A stretch of 34,498 nt of DNA from Actinomycetota bacterium (GTDB taxonomy: Bacteria; Actinomycetota; Actinomycetes; S36-B12): positions 1 through 34,498 of the forward strand of contig CANJCG010000004.1 of NCBI GenBank assembly GCA_947472655.1. The letters run 5' to 3'. The translations under genes and the position numbers were made by a program. Under the pieces are notes generated by a model that saw only the letters and a program-made list of their open reading frames with translations, was not told the origin of the DNA and did no database searches. Below are positions 26,988 through 34,498 of this stretch, piece by piece. Each line of letters starts with the position of its first letter. The stretch's first letter is position 1.

Positions 26988-28352
26988 CTACATTCGGGAA
27001 ATAAGGTGCTGCACTCTTTCATCGACCGCTGTGAAGGGGTCCTTGCAAACAACGGTACGCGGAGTCTGGTCATTGAGTTTGAGATTGACCCAATCAACTG
27101 TGAAATCTCGATGGTGCTGCGTGGCACTTTTGATGAAATCACCACGTAGTTTGGCCCTCGTTGTTTGAGGAGGAATCGATTTAGCTTCAAAGACATCGAG
27201 TTCCCGAGTCACACGGCTTGCCATCCCGCGTCGTTCCAGAAGGTAGAAAAGCCCCCGGCTACGCGTGACATCGTGATAGGCGAGATCCATTTGCGCGATT
27301 CTCGCCGAGGATAGGTCAAGATCATGTTTTGCCATATAACGCTCGAATAATTTTTTCTTGATAACCCAATCGATGTCTTGATCGATCAAAGTGAGATTTT
27401 CAGTTTCTAGGGCAAGTAGTACTTTCTCCCAAAGATCCAGAACCCGACGATGTACTGGATCATCGCTTAGGCCACGTTCGTTGGCGAATTGGCTCACTCG
27501 TTCGAAATACTCTGTCTGTATTTGGATCGCGGTGAGTTCTTGTCCATTCACGAGTTTGACTTTTGTCTTGCCGGTCGAGTCGTGGCTTATTGCACGTATT
27601 GAGCGCACTGGATTTTCTAGGGTCAAATCTTTCATTGCGAAGCCGCCCTCAAGCATGCGTAAAACTAGGTCAACCATTCCAAGCTTCAACATTGTGGTTG
27701 TCTCACTCATATTTGAGTCTCCGACGATCACATGAAGTCGACGATAAAGCTCCGCATCAGCATGTGGTTCGTCGCGAGTATTAATTATTGGTCGCGAACG
27801 AGTGGTCGCGCTTGAGGTACCTTCCCAAATGTGATCAGCTCGCTGGCTTACAGCGAAAATTGTTCCTTTAGGTGTCTGAAGCACTTTGCCGGCGCCCGTG
27901 AGCAGCTGGCGAGTAATGAGCAGTGGGATAAGCCGATCAGTGAGGCGAGCGAAATCACCATGGCGCTCAACTAGGTAATTTTCATGACATCCGTAAGAGT
28001 TTCCCCCCGTGTCGGTGTTGTTCTTAAAAAGATATATCTCGCCTTCAATTCCCTCGGCTTTGAGTCGAATCTCTCCATCATTAACGAGACCCTCAAGTAT
28101 TCGATCACCAGCACGATCATGAGTAAGCAATTGCGTCACACTGTCGCACTCTGGAGTGGCGTATTCAGGATGGCTTCCAACATCGAGATACAACCGAGAT
28201 CCATTTGGGAGAAACACGTTGCTGCTACGTCCCCACGAAACCACACGCCGAAACAGATAGCGCGCAACCTCGTCTGGGCTCAGGCGTCGGTGTCCCTGAA
28301 AGCTACAGGAAACTCCGTACTCGGTCTCCAGACCAAAGATGCGACGATGCAT
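26988..28352 (-). CDS. pafA: Pup-protein ligase PafA
   Basis: [38 protein letters not shown]... carboxylate-amine ligase fold shared with Dop. Confidence 0.96.
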   Translation of the reverse strand: MHRRIFGLETEYGVSCSFQGHRRLSPDEVARYLFRRVVSWGRSSNVFLPNGSRLYLDVGSHPEYATPECDSVTQLLTHDRAGDRILEGLVNDGEIRLKAEGIEGEIYLFKNNTDTGGNSYGCHENYLVERHGDFARLTDRLIPLLITRQLLTGAGKVLQTPKGTIFAVSQRADHIWEGTSSATTRSRPIINTRDEPHADAELYRRLHVIVGDSNMSETTTMLKLGMVDLVLRMLEGGFAMKDLTLENPVRSIRAISHDSTGKTKVKLVNGQELTAIQIQTEYFERVSQFANERGLSDDPVHRRVLDLWEKVLLALETENLTLIDQDIDWVIKKKLFERYMAKHDLDLSSARIAQMDLAYHDVTRSRGLFYLLERRGMASRVTRELDVFEAKSIPPQTTRAKLRGDFIKSATQHHRDFTVDWVNLKLNDQTPRTVVCKDPFTAVDERVQHLISRM

Positions 28353-28361
28353 GAGTTCACA

Positions 28362-29051
28362 CTAAGACAGAAGTTCTTCCAGTCTTGGCCCATTGATTCG
28401 AATGAAGGTTCGGCGTGGTCTATTTCGATCGAGAATGGCGACTTCCAGCTCCGCTGGGGTCAACGTGCGCTGTGCCTCGCCACCAAATTCCCCGAGAAGC
28501 CGTACCGCGAGGTTCAACGAGGTAGATAAGTCCATCCCCTGGGTCCATTGTTCAGCAAGCGCATTGCTGATGGCCTCTGCCTGACCGCCCATGGCGACGT
28601 AACCCTGTTCATCGGCCACAGAACCGTCAAAAGAGAGGCGATAAAGCTGGTCTTCATGTGCGCTCTCGCCCACCTCAGCGACCACGATTTCGACTTCATA
28701 CGGCTTCGGCTGATCAGTGAAAATAGTTCCAAGAGTTTGAGCGTAGGCATTTGCGAGGCTTCGGCCGTTCACATCTCGACGATCGTAGGAATACCCGCGC
28801 ATGTCGGCCAGTCGAACACCCGCGACACGCAGATTTTCGAATTCATTGTATTTACCCACTGCTGCGAATCCAATGCGATCGTAGATCTCACTGATTTTGT
28901 GGAGGGCTCGTGATGGATTTTCGGCTACGAAAACTACGCCGTCTATGTACTCCAAGACAATCACGCTTCGACCGCGGGCGATTCCCTTACGGGCATAATC
29001 CGCTTTATCTTTTATGAGTTGTTCTGGCGCAACATAGTAAGGAGAACTCAT
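28362..29051 (-). CDS. prcA: Proteasome subunit alpha
   Basis: [35 protein letters not shown]; overlaps prcB stop by 4 nt. Confidence 0.95.
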   Translation of the reverse strand: MSSPYYVAPEQLIKDKADYARKGIARGRSVIVLEYIDGVVFVAENPSRALHKISEIYDRIGFAAVGKYNEFENLRVAGVRLADMRGYSYDRRDVNGRSLANAYAQTLGTIFTDQPKPYEVEIVVAEVGESAHEDQLYRLSFDGSVADEQGYVAMGGQAEAISNALAEQWTQGMDLSTSLNLAVRLLGEFGGEAQRTLTPAELEVAILDRNRPRRTFIRINGPRLEELLS

Positions 29052-29893
29052 GACTGACCTTCCAAAACTACGAGTGGTCCATCAGGGCGACGTTGTCTAC
29101 CAGCAACAATGGCTTGCACCATCGGTGTTAAAACCTCTTCATCGAGGAGCCGAACACCAGTTGAATCGCTGATGGCGACTACCGGATAGATCCCCCGGGC
29201 CAAATCCGGACCGCCAGTTGCGCTGTCATCATCCGCGGCGTCATATAAGGCCTCGAGAGCTATCGCGGTGGCCTGGTCTGCAGAAATATCCTCGCGATAC
29301 ATCTTCTTGATCGAACTCTTGGCGAAGAAAGACCCCGACCCAACCGCGTGGTAGTCATGTTCTTCATAGCGACCACCGGTCACGTCATAGGAGAAGATTC
29401 TTCCGCGATCGCGATCAAGATCGTAACCGGCAAACATTGGTACCACTGCTAAGCCTTGCATGGCCATACCCAGGTTTCCGCGTAATAGAGCAGAAAGTCG
29501 ATTGGCTTTGCCATCGAGACTGAGCTGCAGCCCTTCAATTTTTTCATAATGTTCAAGTTCAACCTGGAACAGTCGGACAAGTTCAATGGCCAAACCCGCA
29601 GTCCCTGCAATACCAATCATGGAGTGTTCATCAGCCAGGAAGACTTTTTCAATATCACGTTGAGAAATCACGTTGCCCATAGTTGCGCGCCTGTCTCCGG
29701 CCATCACTGCTCCAAAGCTGCCACGCAGGGACACGATTGTGGTTCCGTGAGGAGCCAGATGCGTGGTGTCAATGTTCGACTGGAGCAAGCGAGCAGTGAG
29801 CACATCAGGTGCGAGATCGGCGAGGAAATCAGCAAACGATGGTGAACCATTGCGCATGAAAGCGGGAGGCAACATACCTCCTGAATTTGTCAC
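29048..29893 (-). CDS. prcB: Proteasome subunit beta
   Basis: Propeptide then [26 protein letters not shown] with predicted catalytic Thr; overlaps pup stop. Confidence 0.95.
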   Translation of the reverse strand: MTNSGGMLPPAFMRNGSPSFADFLADLAPDVLTARLLQSNIDTTHLAPHGTTIVSLRGSFGAVMAGDRRATMGNVISQRDIEKVFLADEHSMIGIAGTAGLAIELVRLFQVELEHYEKIEGLQLSLDGKANRLSALLRGNLGMAMQGLAVVPMFAGYDLDRDRGRIFSYDVTGGRYEEHDYHAVGSGSFFAKSSIKKMYREDISADQATAIALEALYDAADDDSATGGPDLARGIYPVVAISDSTGVRLLDEEVLTPMVQAIVAGRQRRPDGPLVVLEGQS

Positions 29894-30096
29894 TGCCCAC
29901 CCTTTTGGACGAAGGACTTCACAAATTCTTCAGCGTTGATCTCAAGGACCTCGTCGATTTCATCAAGCAATGAATCGACGTCCGCATCGAGTGCGGCCTT
30001 GTGCTCAGTACTTGTAGATTGCACCTGACCGTCGCTTGCGGCATCCTCTTGTTGAGGACGATTGACCTTGCGTTCTGCGTTCTCGCGTTGCGGCAT
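29890..30096 (-). CDS. pup: Prokaryotic ubiquitin-like protein Pup
   Basis: 68 aa, acidic, C-terminus SFVQKGGQ, immediately upstream of prcB. Confidence 0.96.
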   Translation of the reverse strand: MPQRENAERKVNRPQQEDAASDGQVQSTSTEHKAALDADVDSLLDEIDEVLEINAEEFVKSFVQKGGQ

Positions 30097-30121
30097 GTTC
30101 CTAGAGTACCTTCCGTTATAT

Positions 30122-31639
30122 CTAAGTGCTCAGCAACTTGATGAGTTCTTCGGCACTTTCTGCCTGGTCGAACAGAGGCCCCACATGATCGAAGGTGCCT
30201 CGTGCTGGCTCCATTGTGGGTACTCGTACTAAGGATTCTTGGCCGGGAAGGTCAAAGACTATGGAATCCCAAGAGGCCGCCGCTATCTCGTTTGGAAACC
30301 TGCGTAAGCATTCGCCTCGAAAATAGGCCCGGGTGTCGCGCGGTGCAAAAAGTCGTGCATGTTCAACTTCATCGTCACTGAACATGCGAAGTAATTGACC
30401 GCGTTGTTCAAGCCGGAGTGCTAGTCCACGCTCAGGTCGAATATCTGCGTATTGCAGATCGATCGCCTGCAACTGAGGTGCTGACCAGTCAAGATTGTCC
30501 CTCGTTCTGTATGCCTGCATCAATCGATATTTCGCAGCCCAATCGAGAATATCTGCGCATCCGAGAGGATCTTCGTCGAGACGATCGAGAACACTGCCCC
30601 ACTGCTGCAGCAGATCACGCGTTTGGTCATCTATATCGGCCCCGTACTCAGCCTCGCAATACAACGCACACATCTCCCAGAACTCACGCTGGATCTCGAT
30701 GGCCGACATGTGACGGTCCCCCGTGAGTGTTAAGCGCTTCTGTAGAGCGACATCGTGGCTAACGGCATACATGGCGCGCAGAGGCTCTTCTACGGTGAGG
30801 TCTTTACCGATTAAGAAGCCGCTTTCCAACATGCTGATCACCAGCGATGTCGTACCCATTTTCAGATACGTAGCAGTGTCGCTCATATTGGCGTCTCCCA
30901 CGATGACATGGAGGCGACGAAAACGTTCAGCGTCACTATGCGGTTCATCGCGAGTATTGATTATTGGTCGCTTAAAGGTTGTTTCCAGCCCGACTTCCGC
31001 CTCGAAGAAATCTGCACGCTGGCTTAACTGATACACCATTTTTTTCGGATCTTGCCCAATACCGAGGCGGCCTGCCCCGGTAAAAATCTGACGACTGATG
31101 AAAAAAGGTGTGAGCCAGGCAACTATTGATGAAAAAGGAGTCGTTCGCGACATGAGGTAGTTCTCATGGCATCCATAAGAAGCTCCCTTGTTATCGGTGT
31201 TATTTTTGTAGAGGAGAACCGGTAAATCCACACCATCCGTGGAGGTGTGTGTCGCCGCGCGCTGCATGACAGCCATGCCAGCCCTATCCCACAACACAGC
31301 GTCACGTGGATTGGTTATTTCTGGAGAGGAGTATTCCGGGTGGGAATGGTCGACATAAAAACGAGCACCATTCGTCAAAATAATGTTCGCCATGCCCAAA
31401 TCATCATCAGTCAACTGTGAAGGATCGGCATCCGCACGACTCATGTCGAAGCCACGCGCATCGCGCAGAGGTGCCTCTTGCGAATAGTCCCATTTAGGAT
31501 TTCTTTGACGACCCTGCACATGGTTGCGTGCATAAGCGTTTACCAAACGCGTTGATGTGGCCATCGCGTTACTGACTCGCTCGCCAGGGACGGTGATCCC
31601 GTATTCGGTTTCAATGCCCATGATGCGATGAACGGTCAT
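30122..31639 (-). CDS. dop: Deamidase/depupylase of Pup, Dop
   Basis: MGIETEYGITVPGE...NPKWDYSQEAPLRDARG...VDHSHPEYSSPE. Confidence 0.95.
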   Translation of the reverse strand: MTVHRIMGIETEYGITVPGERVSNAMATSTRLVNAYARNHVQGRQRNPKWDYSQEAPLRDARGFDMSRADADPSQLTDDDLGMANIILTNGARFYVDHSHPEYSSPEITNPRDAVLWDRAGMAVMQRAATHTSTDGVDLPVLLYKNNTDNKGASYGCHENYLMSRTTPFSSIVAWLTPFFISRQIFTGAGRLGIGQDPKKMVYQLSQRADFFEAEVGLETTFKRPIINTRDEPHSDAERFRRLHVIVGDANMSDTATYLKMGTTSLVISMLESGFLIGKDLTVEEPLRAMYAVSHDVALQKRLTLTGDRHMSAIEIQREFWEMCALYCEAEYGADIDDQTRDLLQQWGSVLDRLDEDPLGCADILDWAAKYRLMQAYRTRDNLDWSAPQLQAIDLQYADIRPERGLALRLEQRGQLLRMFSDDEVEHARLFAPRDTRAYFRGECLRRFPNEIAAASWDSIVFDLPGQESLVRVPTMEPARGTFDHVGPLFDQAESAEELIKLLST

Positions 31640-31661
31640 CCTGTAGCTCTTTTCCTATCGG

Positions 31662-33326
31662 TTAGAGGTACTGACCGGTGTTAGCAACCGTAGCAATAGA
31701 GCGCCCAGTCTCATTGCCCTTGGCCCCGTGCACCAAGGTTCTGATGTAGACGATGCGCTCACCCTTCTTGCCTGAGATCCGTGCCCAGTCATCAGGATTC
31801 GTGGTGTTAGGTAAGTCTTCATTTTCCCGGAACTCATCAAGTGCTGCATCGAGGAGATGTTGGACTCTGATTCCCTTGTCGCCTGAGTCGAGGAAATTCT
31901 TAATGGAAGCCTTTTTCGCGCGCGCAACGATATTTTCAATCATGGCGCCTGAATTAAAGTCCTTGAAATATAGGATTTCCTTGTCGCCACCTGCGTAAGT
32001 GACTTCAAGGAATCTGTTTTCATCAGAATCCGCGTAAATCATTTCAACTGCCCGTTGAATCATCGCTACACATGCGGCATTACGGTCACCGCCATGCTCA
32101 GCAATGTCATCTTCATGAATCGGTAATTCAGGCAACAGGTACTTACTAAAAATTTCGCGTGCAGCCTCAGCATCAGGCCGAGCAATTTTGATTTTGACGT
32201 CAAGCCGGCCTGGTCGCAATATTGCAGGATCAATCATGTCTTCACGGTTTGATGCACCAATGACAATCACATTTTCGAGACGCTCAACACCATCTATTTC
32301 GGCCAGGAGCTGCGGCACGATTGTGTTCTCGACATCGCTAGAAACACCAGATCCTCGTGTTCTAAAAAGAGAGTCCATCTCGTCGAAGAAAACAATGACA
32401 GGGGTGCCTTCAGACGCCTTCTCTCGTGCCCGCTGAAAAACCAGCCGAATATGGCGTTCGGTTTCTCCGACATATTTATTGAGAAGTTCAGGGCCTTTAA
32501 TGTTGAGGAAGAAACTGCGTCCCTCCTCTGTTCCGTTACGCTCCGCGATTTTCTTAGCCAGAGAATTAGCAACGGCCTTAGCGATCAGAGTTTTTCCACA
32601 CCCTGGTGGACCATATAAAAGTATGCCTTTAGGTGGCTTTAGGTGATGCTCGGTGTAAAGGTCTGGATGCAGAAATGGTAATTCGACTGCATCGCGGATT
32701 GACTCAATTTGGTCGCGAAGCCCACCGATATCTTCATATTCAATATTGGGAACTTCTTCCAGAATGAGATCGTTCACTTCAGACTTGCTCACTCGTTGCG
32801 TTGCATATCCGGAACGAGTATCCAACAAAAGTGAGTCGCCCGCCCTTAGCTTTTCAGCTTGTAAAGGCTTAGCGAGTCGAATAACGCGTTCATCGTCAGA
32901 ACTTCCCACGATCAGCGCACGAGTGCCCGATTCAAGAATTTCCTTGAAAGTTACGATTTCTCCGACATCTTCAAAATCGCGGATCGAAATAATGCTCGTG
33001 GCGTCATTCAGCATGACTTCTTGCCCAGCAACGAGAGTGGATAGGTCCACCCCAGGACTGACGGGAACCGTCATCTTGCGTCCTGCTGAAAGAACATCCG
33101 CGCTGTGTTCACCGACAGCACCTATAAATGTGGCAAACCCTGCTGGTGGCAGTGCTAATCGATCTATCTCACTCTTCAGTGAGATGATTTGCTCACGCGC
33201 TTCTTTTAGTGTGTCAATGAGGCGCGCGCTGTGATCCCTTTGAGACATCAAATCAGCGCGGAGACGATTTAAGGCAGCCTCAAGAGCAGCTACGCGGTCC
33301 GCTTCTGGCGAGAGTGAATCCGTCAT
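31662..33326 (-). CDS. mpa: Proteasome-associated ATPase Mpa/ARC
   Basis: N-terminal coiled coil, [31 protein letters not shown]-terminal GQYL proteasome-docking tail; SD AAGGAGG. Confidence 0.96.
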   Translation of the reverse strand: MTDSLSPEADRVAALEAALNRLRADLMSQRDHSARLIDTLKEAREQIISLKSEIDRLALPPAGFATFIGAVGEHSADVLSAGRKMTVPVSPGVDLSTLVAGQEVMLNDATSIISIRDFEDVGEIVTFKEILESGTRALIVGSSDDERVIRLAKPLQAEKLRAGDSLLLDTRSGYATQRVSKSEVNDLILEEVPNIEYEDIGGLRDQIESIRDAVELPFLHPDLYTEHHLKPPKGILLYGPPGCGKTLIAKAVANSLAKKIAERNGTEEGRSFFLNIKGPELLNKYVGETERHIRLVFQRAREKASEGTPVIVFFDEMDSLFRTRGSGVSSDVENTIVPQLLAEIDGVERLENVIVIGASNREDMIDPAILRPGRLDVKIKIARPDAEAAREIFSKYLLPELPIHEDDIAEHGGDRNAACVAMIQRAVEMIYADSDENRFLEVTYAGGDKEILYFKDFNSGAMIENIVARAKKASIKNFLDSGDKGIRVQHLLDAALDEFRENEDLPNTTNPDDWARISGKKGERIVYIRTLVHGAKGNETGRSIATVANTGQYL

Positions 33327-33348
33327 AACGCCTCCTTGATGTGACTAT

Positions 33349-34266
33349 TTACTCTAACTGCTGCTCATTATTTGCCTCGGTACCGGCGCGCTCTGCACCC
33401 GGTCCCGTGTAGTCCTCACCGTAGGCACCTGGCGCCGGTCGGCGTCGACGAGGCGGTAACTGAGCGCCTGGGGCCAATCGACGGGTCGATACAAGAAATC
33501 CCGTATGACCATTCATGCGATGGTCGGGCCGAACTGACAAGCCATCGAGGTGCCAAGTGCGCAAGAGCGACTCTTCGGCGCGAGGCTCGGTCCACTGACC
33601 TGTGACGCGAATAGATTCAACGAATTTGGAGAGCTGCGTCGCAGTGGCGACATAGCCGATCATGACCCCACCGGGTGCGACAGCGTCAGCTACTTTTTCA
33701 AGACATTCCCAAGGAGCGAGCATGTCAAGCACGACAGCATCCAGATCGCGTTCTTCCAGATCCAGGGCTAAATCACCAAGTTTCAACGTCCAGGAGTGGG
33801 GATGTTCACCAAACCAAGTAATGACATTAGTTTCAGCAACCTTGGCAAACTCTTCACGCCTTTCATAACTGAAGAGTTGCCCATCCGTGCCAATTGCTTT
33901 GAGTAGCGAACAGGTTAATGCGCCAGACCCAACGCCTGCTTCGGCGATGCGATCCCCTGGATGCAGATTCATGAGACCAACGATGCGTGCAGCATCCTTC
34001 GGGTACACCGGAGTAGCTCCACGAGGCATAGACAGCACGAAATCATCCAGGAGCGGGCGAAGTACCAAATATGCGGCGCCATTAGTCATATGAATGACAG
34101 AACCAGACTCCAAACCAATGATGGCGTCGTGATCCACCCCTCCTCGATGCGTGTGAAAGACCTTTCCCGGGGTCAACTTGACCGTGTGCAGCTTGCCCTT
34201 TGGATCGGTCAGTTGGGCCAGATCACCCACACGAAATGGTCCTTTACGGTTCGCACTTGTCGACAT
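33349..34266 (-). CDS. trmI: tRNA (adenine-58-N1)-methyltransferase TrmI
   Basis: FRVGDLAQLTDPKGKLHTVKLTPGKVFHTHRGGVDHDAIIG...GDRIAEAGVGSGALTCSLL; internal ATG at 34266 chosen over the longer ORF. Confidence 0.92.
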   Translation of the reverse strand: MSTSANRKGPFRVGDLAQLTDPKGKLHTVKLTPGKVFHTHRGGVDHDAIIGLESGSVIHMTNGAAYLVLRPLLDDFVLSMPRGATPVYPKDAARIVGLMNLHPGDRIAEAGVGSGALTCSLLKAIGTDGQLFSYERREEFAKVAETNVITWFGEHPHSWTLKLGDLALDLEERDLDAVVLDMLAPWECLEKVADAVAPGGVMIGYVATATQLSKFVESIRVTGQWTEPRAEESLLRTWHLDGLSVRPDHRMNGHTGFLVSTRRLAPGAQLPPRRRRPAPGAYGEDYTGPGAERAGTEANNEQQLE

Positions 34267-34306
34267 TCGGGCAAGCGTAGTCGTGGTTGGCTCTACAGTG
34301 TCGTTG

Positions 34307-34498
34307 GTGAGTCCCACATTCCCTTCGACGCTGTCTCCATCGCGAGCCAATGATTTCCAAAGTTGCCCGTTAAAATTCAGATTGCGCAGCATCGATCGTG
34401 TTCCTGAAGAACCGTCCGCAGCAGCCTTGCGGGGCAACCTGATTCACACAGCACTAGAACGGCTATTCGACCTACCTGCAAATGAACGCACCCTTGAT
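34307..34498 (+). CDS. RecB-like PD-(D/E)XK nuclease family protein, N-terminus only (runs off the right edge)
   Basis: Hand translation MSPTFPSTLSPSRANDFQSCPLKFRLRSIDRVPEEPSAAALRGNLIHTALERLFDLPANERTLD; not in the ORF track. GTG start at 34307 is tentative (34298/34304 also possible). Confidence 0.8.
   Translation, partial: MSPTFPSTLSPSRANDFQSCPLKFRLRSIDRVPEEPSAAALRGNLIHTALERLFDLPANERTLD

Noticed and set aside
27984-28529. 181-aa + ORF spanning the pafA/prcA junction
   Set aside because: Antisense to two well-supported genes, no SD or domain.
32746-33234. 162-aa + strand ORF antisense to mpa
   Set aside because: Serine/arginine-rich shadow of a strongly conserved AAA ATPase; no domain.
1-34498. 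CRISPR arrays, tRNA/rRNA genes, transposases, integrases, phage or defence modules
   Set aside because: None recognised by eye: no regularly spaced repeats, no cloverleaf-type tRNA noticed, no mobile-element proteins among the ORFs. A tRNAscan/CRISPR finder run would be needed to be certain.

Overview
This is a chromosomal window from an actinobacterium; I cannot place it more precisely from sequence alone. It is gene-dense, mostly core genes, and its gene order resembles several blocks known from Mycobacterium and Streptomyces. Blocks, left to right: (i) SURF1 (partial), DUF3099, dodecin, fabG, fabI/inhA-like and sixA; (ii) serB, a lone ABC ATPase and a CDP-alcohol phosphatidyltransferase; (iii) gcvH, a garA-like FHA protein, ftsR/MerR, bifunctional nuclease, MerR, a tandem glycine riboswitch and gcvP; (iv) a short accessory-looking cassette of a TesB-like thioesterase, a four-module VOC protein and a divergent VOC protein; (v) NUDIX, a small two-TM protein, rbpA, fxsA, ppm1/DPM1, lnt, an Xaa-Pro peptidase and a 5'-3' exonuclease; (vi) the Pup-proteasome locus on the minus strand: trmI, mpa/arc, dop, pup, prcB, prcA, pafA, FKBP lipoprotein, FKBP, pafB, pafC, tatA, tatC and a HelY-type helicase; (vii) a RecB-like nuclease running off the right edge. 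Most of the coding content is conserved, so the most unusual signals are in the gaps. They are: a RecA-NDp/PafBC-type promoter placed to give a leaderless mRNA for an undescribed small two-TM protein; a recurrent TANNNT-N6/7-start signature suggesting many leaderless genes; an apparent ATT-initiated lipoprotein fitting the same signature; a perfect 14-bp palindrome on the -10 element of the divergent VOC cassette; a garA homologue with an N-terminal zinc ribbon and an altered phosphosite motif; and a perfect palindrome between the glycine riboswitch and gcvP. No tRNA, rRNA, CRISPR array, transposase, integrase or phage gene was recognised.
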